The notes beneath the pieces were generated by a model. The model worked only from the letters and a program-made list of their open reading frames with translations. It was not told the origin of the DNA and did not search any database. A DNA stretch of 64,000 bases from a bacterium (GTDB lineage: Bacteria > Actinomycetota > Acidimicrobiia > Spongiisociales > ZC4RG35), in the NCBI GenBank assembly GCA_028823995.1, contig JAPPFD010000021.1:1-64000 (forward strand). Reading direction: 5' to 3'. How positions within the stretch are numbered: position 1 is the stretch's first letter; the number at the start of each line of letters is the position of its first letter. The translations under genes were made by a program, and so were the position numbers. Shown here in pieces: positions 34,924 to 43,475 of this stretch.

Positions 34924-36021
34924 ATGCGATTCCCCAAAGCAAAATCAACATGGCTACTGGCGGCCATCATGCTGGTAGCGGCTGCCTGCGGAGAGGAAAC
35001 AAGCGAAGCACCTTCCACTGCTGACGCTCCCACCACCGCTGCGCCCACAACCACAACAACGGCGGCCCCAGCTACCTCCACGACCGCAGCACCTACCACA
35101 ACCACCACGGAAGCACCGGCCGAACCACGGCAGGTTGCCTATCTGTCAGCGAGTTCCGCCAACACTTGGCTGGCAGCTTCCCGAAGAGCGATGGAGGAAG
35201 TGGCCGCCGCCAACAACATCGAGATAACGGAATTCGACGCCCAGTTCGATCCCGCCTTGCAACAACAGCAGTTCCAGGACGCCATCACCGCCGGGCGATA
35301 TGACGGCATTGTCCTGGTGGCCCTCACCGGCGCCGCCGCGATACCGGATATCCTTGATGCACTGGACGCCGGGATCGAGGTCGTAACTCTGAATCAGGTG
35401 GTCGGAGAGGACCTCAGCACTGTCGAACCACAAGTCGAGGGCCAGGCAGCGGCGGTATTCGAACCGCCGTATCTGCGCGGAACAAGAATCGGCGATTTGA
35501 CACTGGCCGCCTGCGCCGACTTCGATCCGTGCAATGTGGTGTATTTCTATGGCATAAGGGGTATACCACTCGATGAGGCCATACGGGCAGGCTGGGACGA
35601 TGTGGTCGCAGGGTCCTCTGTCACGGTAGTCGCCGAGGGCGAAGGTCAGTATCTCGGTCCTGATGTGGGGCTCGCCGCCATGCAGGACATTCTGGTCATG
35701 ACCTCTGACATCAATGTGCTGCTCGGCGCCGATCAATCCATGCAGGGTGCGGAGATCGCCATCCGCGAGGCGGAAGTCGAAGGCATCCGGATCATCGGCT
35801 TCGGGGGTAGCTCTTATGCCGTCAACGCGGTGGCCGACGGCCGGTGGTGGGGCGGCTTCTACGGCGCACCCTACACGGAAGGCCAGCTTGCCATGGAGGC
35901 AATGGTGGACGCATTGGCCGGAGTCGATCGGGGCGGTGTGGACCCCTCACTCAGCGTGCCCCACAGGGGTTTGATGACTCAGGACAACGTGGAGGACTTC
36001 GAAGCCCAGTGGGACGGATAA
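34924..36021 (+). CDS. Ribose-type ABC transporter substrate-binding lipoprotein
   Basis: A 365-residue periplasmic-binding-protein type 1 lipoprotein. The ATG at 34924 has GGAG 9 bases upstream. The signal peptide ends in lipobox VAAAC with Cys22, followed by a Thr/Pro/Ala linker of about 35 residues and a two-lobed sugar-binding domain starting QVAYLSASSANTWLAASRRAM. YDGIVLVALTGAAA and VLLGADQSMQGAEIA are typical of the RbsB/XylF group. First gene of an eight-gene operon with its ATPase and permease. Known members bind sugars, but some bind nucleosides, autoinducers or other small molecules. Confidence 0.9.
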   Translation: MRFPKAKSTWLLAAIMLVAAACGEETSEAPSTADAPTTAAPTTTTTAAPATSTTAAPTTTTTEAPAEPRQVAYLSASSANTWLAASRRAMEEVAAANNIEITEFDAQFDPALQQQQFQDAITAGRYDGIVLVALTGAAAIPDILDALDAGIEVVTLNQVVGEDLSTVEPQVEGQAAAVFEPPYLRGTRIGDLTLAACADFDPCNVVYFYGIRGIPLDEAIRAGWDDVVAGSSVTVVAEGEGQYLGPDVGLAAMQDILVMTSDINVLLGADQSMQGAEIAIREAEVEGIRIIGFGGSSYAVNAVADGRWWGGFYGAPYTEGQLAMEAMVDALAGVDRGGVDPSLSVPHRGLMTQDNVEDFEAQWDG

Positions 36022-36040
36022 GTCGTAGTCTGACTCACCC

Positions 36041-37540
36041 GTGAAACCACACATAGAGGTGCGCGGCGCCACGAAAAGATTTGGTGGCGCCGTGGCACTC
36101 AACTCGGTAGATGTCAGGATAAATGCAGGCGCCGTCCACGCACTGGTGGGCGAGAACGGCGCAGGTAAAACCACCCTGGGCAAAATCATCACCGGAGTGC
36201 TCTCCCCCGATGAGGGCAGCATGGCGGTGAGGGGAAATCATGTTGCCTTCAGGTCGCCCCGGGACGCCCTGGCTCTGGGAATCACCTTGGTCGCCCAGGA
36301 GCTGTCGCTGGTTCCAAAACTGTCAGCGGCAGCGAACATCTATCTCGGAATCGAACATACACGGGGTCCGGTGGTTGACCATGCCGCTACCCGCGCCCGG
36401 TTCGAAGACCTGGTGGAGGAGTACGGTATCCAAGTGCCCCCCGACCAACCGGTGTCCACACTGCCGGTGGCCGACCAACAAAAGGTGGAAATCCTACGCT
36501 CCCTGGCCCGCGACGCCAATCTGATCGTCATGGACGAGCCGACCGCCCGTCTCTCATCCATCGAGGCCGCCAACCTCAGAAAAACGATCCAGAAACTGTC
36601 CGAAAAAGGTGTCACCGTGGTTTACATCTCCCATTTCCTGGATGAGGTACTCGCCATCTCCGATTACGTCACGATCATGCGTGACGGCGCGGTTGTGCGC
36701 ACCACGCCTACCCGAACCGAGTCACGGTCCAGTTTGATCGAAGGCATTGTCGGAAGAAGTCTCGATACCGTCTTCCCGGCAAGACAATTTCCCAGACATG
36801 GAGCTCCGGCCGTGCTTGCGGTTCAGGATCTGACCAGGACGGGATCATTTGAAAACGTGAGTTTCGAGATCCGCGCCGGGGAGATCGTCACCCTGGCCGG
36901 TTTGGTGGGCTCGGGCAGAAGTGAGCTCGCCCGTGCACTGTTCGGCGCCGACCCCCCAACCAGCGGTTCGATGCACCTGAACGGGAATCCCTATCGACCC
37001 TGTTCGCCTCGCCAAGCGATTCGAGCGGGAGTGGCTATGGTCCCCGAATCACGCTCCACGCAGGGGCTACTCCCGCTGCTTCCGGTGCGCGCCAACATAA
37101 CCCTGGCCCATCTTGCCCGCTTTGTCACTCTCGGGGGAGTGGTGCGCTCCGGCAGAGAGTCCTCGGTCGCCCAGGGGATTGCCGAGGCGGTCGGGCTGAC
37201 TGGCGCAACTATCGAAACCCGAACATTCCAACTGTCGGGGGGTAACCAGCAAAAGGCCCTCTTTGGACGGTGGCTGGTCTCCCAGCCTCACCTGTTCATC
37301 GCCGACGAGCCCACTCGAGGGGTCGATGTGGGAGCGAAGCGGGGAATCTACAACCTGTTGGTGGAACTCGCTTCCCAGGGCATAGCCGTGCTTTTGGTCT
37401 CTTCCGAACTGGAAGAAGTCTTGGGCCTTGCACATCGGATCATCGTCATGTGGGGTGGCCGTATAGTCGGAGAGCTTTGCGGGGATGGGGCCACCGAAAC
37501 GGATGTCATGACCCTGGCTTTCGGAGCCCCGCCAGCATGA
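36041..37540 (+). CDS. Ribose-type ABC transporter double ATPase (RbsA/MglA-like)
   Basis: A 499-residue protein with two ABC cassettes in one chain. The first has an intact Walker A GENGAGKT at residues 37-44 and Walker B NLIVMDEPTARL. The second has GLVGSGRSEL in place of a canonical Walker A, the normal degenerate second site of this class, with signature LSGGNQQKALFGRWL and IADEPTRGVDVGAK. GTG start 20 bases after the binding-protein stop. Overlaps the permease by 4 bases. Confidence 0.92.
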   Translation: MKPHIEVRGATKRFGGAVALNSVDVRINAGAVHALVGENGAGKTTLGKIITGVLSPDEGSMAVRGNHVAFRSPRDALALGITLVAQELSLVPKLSAAANIYLGIEHTRGPVVDHAATRARFEDLVEEYGIQVPPDQPVSTLPVADQQKVEILRSLARDANLIVMDEPTARLSSIEAANLRKTIQKLSEKGVTVVYISHFLDEVLAISDYVTIMRDGAVVRTTPTRTESRSSLIEGIVGRSLDTVFPARQFPRHGAPAVLAVQDLTRTGSFENVSFEIRAGEIVTLAGLVGSGRSELARALFGADPPTSGSMHLNGNPYRPCSPRQAIRAGVAMVPESRSTQGLLPLLPVRANITLAHLARFVTLGGVVRSGRESSVAQGIAEAVGLTGATIETRTFQLSGGNQQKALFGRWLVSQPHLFIADEPTRGVDVGAKRGIYNLLVELASQGIAVLLVSSELEEVLGLAHRIIVMWGGRIVGELCGDGATETDVMTLAFGAPPA

Positions 37541-38496
37541 CGCAGCCCGCAACTCCCACCCCGCGCCGCTTATCGCTCCTCACCGACTACGGGATAATCT
37601 GGATAACCGTCGCCCTCTTCGCATTGCTGGGCCTAACCACCGAGGCTTTCCTCTCCTCCGCCAATCTTCGCAACATCCTCGATCAGCAGTCTCTTCTTCT
37701 CATAGCTGGGGCGGCGATGACCCTTACCCTGATCGGGGGTAATTTCGACATCTCCATCTCGGCCAGCTTCATCAACGCCGGCATCCTCACGGCTCTCACC
37801 GTAAATGCCACCGGGAACGGCGCTCTGGGCCTTCTTGCAGGTGTCGCCATCGGAGCCTTGTACGGACTGGTGAACGGAGCAGTCGTGGCCTGGATCCGGG
37901 TCAACTCGTTTATCGCCACCCTCGCCACTTCATTCGTTTTCTACGGAATCGGATTCCTGATAAGCGATCGGAGCATCATTCGCATCCGCGACACAGCCTT
38001 TTCGGAGATAGCCAGGGGACGCATCCTCGGACTCACCAAGGCCACATGGATTGCTGTGGTCGTAGTAGCGGTGTTCTGGATTATGTTGTCGCGAACCAGA
38101 TTCGGTCGCCATGTGTTCGCCATCGGCGGCGCCGTGGAGGCCGCTCGGCTGGCAGGGATACGCGTCAAGTCAATCACAATGGTGACCTTCGTGCTGGTGG
38201 GTGCCGCGGCGGGACTGGCGGGCGCTCTTTCGGCGTCTCGGACTCTCGCTGCCCAGCCCAGCGACCACTTCGGTTTCGTTTTCGCGGTCCTGGCGGCCGT
38301 CATTGTGGGGGGAACTTCCATCGCCGGCGGAGATGGAGCGGTGTGGCGAACGGTGTTCGGCGCCCTGTTCATCGCATTGATCATCAACGGGTTCAACCTC
38401 CGCCAGATCGATCCGATCATCCAACGGCTTATTCAAGGAAGCGTCATCGTGGCGGCGGTGGCCGTTGACAACTGGACCAAGAACAAAAGAACATAG
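37537..38496 (+). CDS. Ribose-type ABC transporter permease (RbsC-like)
   Basis: A 319-residue membrane protein of the branched-chain/ribose permease superfamily with about eight to ten helices. GGNFDISISASFINAG, the GALYGLVNGAVVAWIRVNSFIATLATSF segment pattern, and GGAVEAARLAGIRV match RbsC. The ATG at 37537 overlaps the ATPase stop by 4 bases; a longer frame to 37270 is a shadow inside the ATPase. One permease gene suggests a homodimeric channel. Confidence 0.91.
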   Translation: MTQPATPTPRRLSLLTDYGIIWITVALFALLGLTTEAFLSSANLRNILDQQSLLLIAGAAMTLTLIGGNFDISISASFINAGILTALTVNATGNGALGLLAGVAIGALYGLVNGAVVAWIRVNSFIATLATSFVFYGIGFLISDRSIIRIRDTAFSEIARGRILGLTKATWIAVVVVAVFWIMLSRTRFGRHVFAIGGAVEAARLAGIRVKSITMVTFVLVGAAAGLAGALSASRTLAAQPSDHFGFVFAVLAAVIVGGTSIAGGDGAVWRTVFGALFIALIINGFNLRQIDPIIQRLIQGSVIVAAVAVDNWTKNKRT

Positions 38497-38519
38497 AAAG
38501 GCGAAAAGGAATACAGAAC

Positions 38520-39587
38520 ATGAAAACCCTCACCCTTGATCAGGTCGACGATCTCGCCTTGGGAGCGACGCTGCTCGGAACAGGTGGAGGCGGCGACCCC
38601 TACGTGGCCCGTCTTATGCTGCGGCAGGCGATTAGCACCTACGGGCCGGTGGGCATCGTCGACGCCCGGGAACTCCCTGCCGACGGACTGGTGATGACCG
38701 TGGCGGTGGTAGGTGCGCCCACGGTGCTCCTGGAGAAAATCCCGGCCGGAACCGAGTTCGTGGCGGCCATCGAGGCCCTGGCATCCTACCTGGGCCGCGC
38801 TCCCGTCGCCCTGATGCCCATCGAAGTGGGCGGCTTCAACACTCTCGTCCCCATGGCGGTCGCAGCCGAGATGGGGCTCCCGGTGGTGGATGCCGACGGC
38901 ATGAGGCGGGCGTTTCCACAAGTCGAGATGACCGTCTTCACTCTGGCCGGCATCAAGGCCTCGCCCATGTCGGTGGCTGACGAGAAAGGCAACCTCTGTG
39001 TCTTCGAGACCAACACCAACCAGTTGGGCGAGACCCTGGTCCGGGGAGCGGTGATGTCGCTCACCCTCGCCAACGCCTTCTCCAGCTACTCCATGAACGC
39101 TTCCTCGGTGATACAACACGCCATTACCGGATCGGTGACCTACTGCATGGAACTAGGGCGCCTCTTAGCTGCCGTCCAGCGGGGGGAGGAAGGCGCCTAT
39201 GGTCGTTTCCTTTCCGCCTCCGATGGGAGGATCATCTTCTCCGGCGTGATCTCCGACGTCCACCGCGAGACCACTGAGGGATTCTCGAAGGGCACTGTCA
39301 CCATCGAGTCCAGGGACAACGCGGAGCGGGTGATGCAAGTTGCCATCCAGAACGAGTTCCTTGTGGCTTGGGAGAATGGTGAGCCGGTGGTGACCGTGCC
39401 CGATCTGATCTGCATCCTGGACGCCGAGACGGCCATCCCTATCAACACCGAGACGCTCGGGTATGGCCAGCGGGTGAATGTGGTGGGCCTGCCCTGTGCT
39501 CCCGAATGGCATCAGGAGGGAATGTTGGAGGTGGCGGGACCAAGGGCGTTCGGCTTCGACCTCGACTACAAAGGATGGTTGACATGA
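38520..39587 (+). CDS. DUF917-family protein (S-methylthiohydantoin desulfurase-like)
   Basis: A 355-residue protein of the DUF917 family, recognised by LGTGGGGDPYVARL near the start, MPIEVGGFNTLVPM and GLPVVDADGMRRAFP. One family member, from ergothioneine breakdown, desulfurates S-methylated thiohydantoin rings; most others are uncharacterised and sit beside hydantoinase/oxoprolinase genes, as this one does. An AAAGGCGAAAAGGAA region precedes the ATG. It overlaps the next gene by 4 bases. Confidence 0.83.
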   Translation: MKTLTLDQVDDLALGATLLGTGGGGDPYVARLMLRQAISTYGPVGIVDARELPADGLVMTVAVVGAPTVLLEKIPAGTEFVAAIEALASYLGRAPVALMPIEVGGFNTLVPMAVAAEMGLPVVDADGMRRAFPQVEMTVFTLAGIKASPMSVADEKGNLCVFETNTNQLGETLVRGAVMSLTLANAFSSYSMNASSVIQHAITGSVTYCMELGRLLAAVQRGEEGAYGRFLSASDGRIIFSGVISDVHRETTEGFSKGTVTIESRDNAERVMQVAIQNEFLVAWENGEPVVTVPDLICILDAETAIPINTETLGYGQRVNVVGLPCAPEWHQEGMLEVAGPRAFGFDLDYKGWLT

Positions 39588-41116
39588 TGCTGCGACTGGG
39601 AATAGATGTCGGCGGAACCAACACCGATGCGGTCTTGGTGGATGGGGCCGGGGCGGTGTTGGCCGCCCACAAGGCTCCCACGACGGCTGACCCTTTGGAT
39701 GGTATTTCAGCGGCGATCCAAGCCGTGTCCAGGGGCGCGGACCTGTCCCGCATACGCCAGGCCATGCTGGGAACCACCCACTCCGCCAACGCCATCATCC
39801 AGCGTTTGGGACTTGGCCGGGTGGCGGTCCTCCGCCTCGCGGCTCCCTCCTCGTTGGCGGTCTCCCCTGGCGCGGATTGGCCAGACGACTTACGAGACTC
39901 GGTAATCACCGAGGGCGGGTACGAATACGACGGCCGAGTGATCGCCGATCTAGACGAGGAGGCCATCCGTCGGTTCACCACCGAAGCGCAGAAGGCCGGG
40001 ACCGTGGCGGTGTCCTGCGCCTTTAGCCCGGCCAACTTCGAACACGAACTCCGGGCCGCTGAGATCCTCGCCGAGGAGTTGGGAGAAGACTTCCCTATCT
40101 CACTAAGCCACCGGGTCGGCACCCTTGGACTGTTGGAGCGCGAGAATGCCACCATCCTGAACGCGGCGCTGCAGGGGGTTGCCAAAGCGGTGGTGGACGG
40201 ACTTGACAACGCCTTGGCCAGCCATGGGATCGACGCCGCCTCCTACATCACCCAGAACGACGGAACCCTCATGACCTCGGCTCACGCTCTTGCCATGCCG
40301 GTGCTGTCCCTGGCATCAGGTCCGACAAACTCGATGCGCGGCGCTTGCTCCCTGGCCGGACTCGCCGATGCAATCGTGGTAGACGTGGGCGGAACTTCCA
40401 CGGATATCGGCATTCTGGTGGACGGATTCCCCCGGGAATCGGCCGCGGCGGTGTACGTGGGCGGCGTGCGTACCAACTTCCGGATGCCGGACTTGATCTC
40501 AATGGGCCTGGGAGGCGGAACCATCGTCCGACCTGATGTTACGGGAGTCACCGTGGGTCCGGATTCTGTCGGCTACCGGGTCACGTCGGATGCCCTGGTG
40601 TCGGGAGGCAGCACGCTTACACTCTCCGACATCTCGGTGGCGGGAGGGCGACTCCAGGACTTCGGAGACGCATCTGCGGTGGACGACCTCGATCCCGCCA
40701 CGGTTGACCGGGCCCTATCGTGGGTGGATGAGCAGTTGGCCGCCCACTGCGAGCGGATGAAGGCCAGCCGCCGGCCCATGCCGCTCTTGGCGGTGGGGGG
40801 AGGCGCTCATCTGGTTTCCGAGCGGGTCTCGGGCGCCTCCGAGGTGATCCGACCCCGCCACTACGAAGTGGCCAACGCCTTCGGAGCGGCCATCTCTGAG
40901 GCGTCGGGCACGGTCGATCGGGTCTATCAGTACGGCTCCTCCAGTCGTGAGGAGTGCCTGGAGGCCGCCCGCGCCGAGGCATTGGCCTCGGCGGTGGAAG
41001 CTGGGGCTGACCCTGATCAAACCCGCATCACGTCGGTGGTGGAGGTGCCCATGACCTACGTTCCAGGCGGTGGGTGCCGGGTGCAAGTCAAGGCGGCAGG
41101 GCCGCTGGGAGGTTGA
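39584..41116 (+). CDS. Hydantoinase/oxoprolinase-family protein (HyuA type)
   Basis: A 510-residue ASKHA-fold enzyme. The first phosphate motif is LRLGIDVGGTNTDAVLVD, the conserved TTHSANAIIQR follows near residue 65, and the second glycine-rich motif is IVVDVGGTSTDIGILVDG. Family members open or decarboxylate cyclic amides with ATP (hydantoin, 5-oxoproline, acetone carboxylase). It is shorter than stand-alone 5-oxoprolinase and no HyuB partner is present, matching the DUF917-paired subgroup. Start ATG at 39584 overlaps DUF917. Product unknown. Confidence 0.87.
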   Translation: MMLRLGIDVGGTNTDAVLVDGAGAVLAAHKAPTTADPLDGISAAIQAVSRGADLSRIRQAMLGTTHSANAIIQRLGLGRVAVLRLAAPSSLAVSPGADWPDDLRDSVITEGGYEYDGRVIADLDEEAIRRFTTEAQKAGTVAVSCAFSPANFEHELRAAEILAEELGEDFPISLSHRVGTLGLLERENATILNAALQGVAKAVVDGLDNALASHGIDAASYITQNDGTLMTSAHALAMPVLSLASGPTNSMRGACSLAGLADAIVVDVGGTSTDIGILVDGFPRESAAAVYVGGVRTNFRMPDLISMGLGGGTIVRPDVTGVTVGPDSVGYRVTSDALVSGGSTLTLSDISVAGGRLQDFGDASAVDDLDPATVDRALSWVDEQLAAHCERMKASRRPMPLLAVGGGAHLVSERVSGASEVIRPRHYEVANAFGAAISEASGTVDRVYQYGSSSREECLEAARAEALASAVEAGADPDQTRITSVVEVPMTYVPGGGCRVQVKAAGPLGG

Positions 41117-42114
41117 TGGAGGCCCACCACCGGTTCTCGGTAGCCGACTCCCACAACGACCTGCTGCTTGCCGTGGAGCATCGGCGCCGCCGCGGCGAGG
41201 TCGATCCCTTCGGAGATTTCTGGCTGCCTCGACTTCGATCCGGCGGGGTGGTGCTTCAAGTGTTGCCGGTTTACACAGAGGAGCAGTTCGTGACCTCGGG
41301 GGCCCTCCGCCGGGCCATGGTCATATTGGAGACCGCCCGGTGGATGGCCTCCCTCCACCCGACAGACGTTGCCATCGTCGAAACAGCCGAGGAGATCTCT
41401 CAGACAATCACTTCTGGACGGATCGCGCTGGTACTGGCGCTTGAGGGCGGGGAGCCTTTCGGCGCCGACCTCGGACTGATAGACGGGTCCGCCCGCCTGG
41501 GGGTGAGAATCGCCTCGCTCACCTGGAACCGGCGCACCATGCTGGCCGACGGCGTAGGCGTCCGGTTCGCCAACGGCGGGCTGACGCCTCTGGGCCGGGA
41601 AGCGGTCGGGGAACTGGAGAGATGCGGGATTACGATCGACGTAAGCCACCTCTCCGATGCAGGACTCCGCGACGTCCTGGAGGTAGCCGGCCGACCGGTG
41701 ATCGCCTCCCACTCATCGTGCCGTAAACTGTATCCGCACCCCCGCAACCTCACCGACCAGCAGATTGTCGGCATCGCCCGAACCGGTGGCATGGTGTGCC
41801 TGAACGCCTTCGGTGGTTTCCTAGCCGACCTGCCCTCACTAGACGACTACGTGAACCATATCGCCCATGCCGCCTCCCTGATAGGAGAGGCGCAGGTGGG
41901 GATCGGCGCCGACTTCATCGACGATGTGCTCCGCATAGTGGACCCGATCCTGGGAGGGGCTCTGGCCGACGAATTCCCAGTGGTGGCGAACCTCGAATCC
42001 CCCTCCGACTACCCGTCCATCGGCGAGGCGGTGGCCAGACAGTTAGGGGTCGCCGCCACCAGGCGCATAATGGGAGACAACTTGATACGATTCTTGACCG
42101 AGATGCTCACCTGA
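41116..42114 (+). CDS. Peptidase M19, membrane-dipeptidase family
   Basis: A 332-residue TIM-barrel zinc dipeptidase of the renal-dipeptidase type. Metal ligands are seen in VADSHNDLLL (His-x-Asp), LALEGGEPFG, IDVSHLSDAG and IASHSSCRKLYPHPRNL. The family cleaves dipeptides and some beta-lactams or D-amino-acid dipeptides. Its ATG overlaps the hydantoinase stop in TGATG, so it is translationally coupled, implying the operon's product stream passes through a dipeptide or N-acyl amino acid. Confidence 0.88.
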   Translation: MEAHHRFSVADSHNDLLLAVEHRRRRGEVDPFGDFWLPRLRSGGVVLQVLPVYTEEQFVTSGALRRAMVILETARWMASLHPTDVAIVETAEEISQTITSGRIALVLALEGGEPFGADLGLIDGSARLGVRIASLTWNRRTMLADGVGVRFANGGLTPLGREAVGELERCGITIDVSHLSDAGLRDVLEVAGRPVIASHSSCRKLYPHPRNLTDQQIVGIARTGGMVCLNAFGGFLADLPSLDDYVNHIAHAASLIGEAQVGIGADFIDDVLRIVDPILGGALADEFPVVANLESPSDYPSIGEAVARQLGVAATRRIMGDNLIRFLTEMLT

Positions 42115-42132
42115 CCCATTCAAGCGATAGGA

Positions 42133-42720
42133 GTGGGTTTGTGGTCTCCCACCATTCCGTTTACGTTTAATCGGGTGGACGTTGAACTTGCGGCCGTGGG
42201 GCGCAACATAGCCCGCCTCCGGAGTGACCGAGGACTACGTCTCTCAGATGTGGCGGCTGCTACCGGCTACACAACCTCTTATCTGTCCCAGATAGAGAGC
42301 GGATCTGCGATGCCTTCTCTCACCGCCCTCGCCATGGTGGCGATTGCATTTGGCGTAGAGATGACCGACTTGCTGGATTCCACAGATCCCTTGGTGCACA
42401 TCACCCGGGCCGGAGAAGGGCGCGATCTTCGCGTAGGAGACGGCCCGGTGTATCGCGTGGTAGGTAGCCACGGTACCGAAGGCGCCTACACAGTAGTGAT
42501 CCTTAGAACCTCCGATGTCCCTGCCCGATACCGCCACTACGGCGAAAGGTTTCTGGTGATGCTTTCCGGCTGGGTCCAGATCAACTTCGGCGACAATCAC
42601 TTCCATCTCACCACAGGCGACACCCTCCACTACTCCGCTCACGAAACCCATGAGACGGAGGGCCGGGGCGAAGACCTGCACGGTCGGATACTCATCATCG
42701 CCTGTCCCGCTCTCTTCTGA
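42133..42720 (+). CDS. XRE-family regulator with cupin domain (first of a tandem pair)
   Basis: A 195-residue regulator. The helix-turn-helix is VGRNIARLRSDRGLRLSD followed by VAAATGYTTSYLSQIESG, and the C-terminal half is a cupin barrel (HYGERFLVMLSGWVQINFGD, HLTTGDTLHYSAHETHE) that probably senses a small ligand. The GTG at 42133 is provisional, as the AGGA motif is too close; GTG at 42175 is possible. It follows the dipeptidase by 18 bases and most likely controls this operon. Confidence 0.83.
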   Translation: MGLWSPTIPFTFNRVDVELAAVGRNIARLRSDRGLRLSDVAAATGYTTSYLSQIESGSAMPSLTALAMVAIAFGVEMTDLLDSTDPLVHITRAGEGRDLRVGDGPVYRVVGSHGTEGAYTVVILRTSDVPARYRHYGERFLVMLSGWVQINFGDNHFHLTTGDTLHYSAHETHETEGRGEDLHGRILIIACPALF

Positions 42721-42724
42721 CGCC

Positions 42725-43273
42725 ATGGCTCGCCACCCGGGTACCGAACACCGAAGTCCGGCTTCACTAGCGAAGGAAGTGGGGTTCCGCCTTAGAGAGC
42801 AGCGCACCCGTCTCTCCCTGACTCTTCGGGTCGTGGCATCGACAGCCCAGATCTCGGCGGCCCACCTGAGCGACATCGAAAACGGCCATGCCCATGCCTC
42901 GTTGCCCGTTCTGTTAAGGATCAGCAAAGCTCTGGATCTTCCGCTAGCCCAGCTTCTTCCCCGGTTGGGTGGCCGCCACTTGCTTAAAGGGTCGATCGGG
43001 GAAGCGCCCGGAGAAACTACCCTGTCCCATCCCGATCTCCAATTGGCCGTCACCAATGTGAACCTCGAACCCGAGGGCCAATGCTTACTGACAGTCGAGA
43101 AAGACGAAGACATCTTTATTTTCGTTTTTGCAGGAAGGTGCGGAGTCGAGGTCAACGGAGTCGGATACGAACTATCCACTCACGACTGCCTGGATGCTGA
43201 ACGGGCCACCACTATAAGGATTACCGGCATCGCCGCCAGCAAGTTGATCATCTGCCGAGGTCGCCGCCGCTGA
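42725..43273 (+). CDS. XRE-family regulator with cupin domain (second of a tandem pair)
   Basis: A 182-residue regulator of the same architecture as its neighbour: HTH VGFRLREQRTRLSLTLRVVA, then TAQISAAHLSDIENGHAHASL, then a degenerate cupin (FIFVFAGRCGVEVNGVGYELSTHD). The ATG at 42725 is 4 bases after the previous stop. The two are clearly diverged from each other, so this is an old duplication or two independent acquisitions rather than a recent repeat. The 201 bases after it hold no gene. Confidence 0.83.
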   Translation: MARHPGTEHRSPASLAKEVGFRLREQRTRLSLTLRVVASTAQISAAHLSDIENGHAHASLPVLLRISKALDLPLAQLLPRLGGRHLLKGSIGEAPGETTLSHPDLQLAVTNVNLEPEGQCLLTVEKDEDIFIFVFAGRCGVEVNGVGYELSTHDCLDAERATTIRITGIAASKLIICRGRRR

Positions 43274-43475
43274 GCCGAGGGTGAGCAGACGATCACCTTT
43301 GGACAGCCCCCGGATTCTGTCTCCGAGGGAGTCGCAAGTCACCAAATGCCTTGAAGCACTACCAAAAGGGGCCATCCTTGCAATCCGACTTCTCAATAAC
43401 CCACCGGCGCGAGATTCGGCACTCCAACCCTCGGTATCGCAATACAAAAGGCTCGGGAACACAACCAGACGCTGA

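Noticed and set aside
34988-35130. Thr/Pro-rich repeats here, at about 59830-60020 and at 61420-61520 as a dispersed DNA repeat
   Set aside because: They are low-complexity linkers in exported proteins, similar through composition rather than a mobile sequence.
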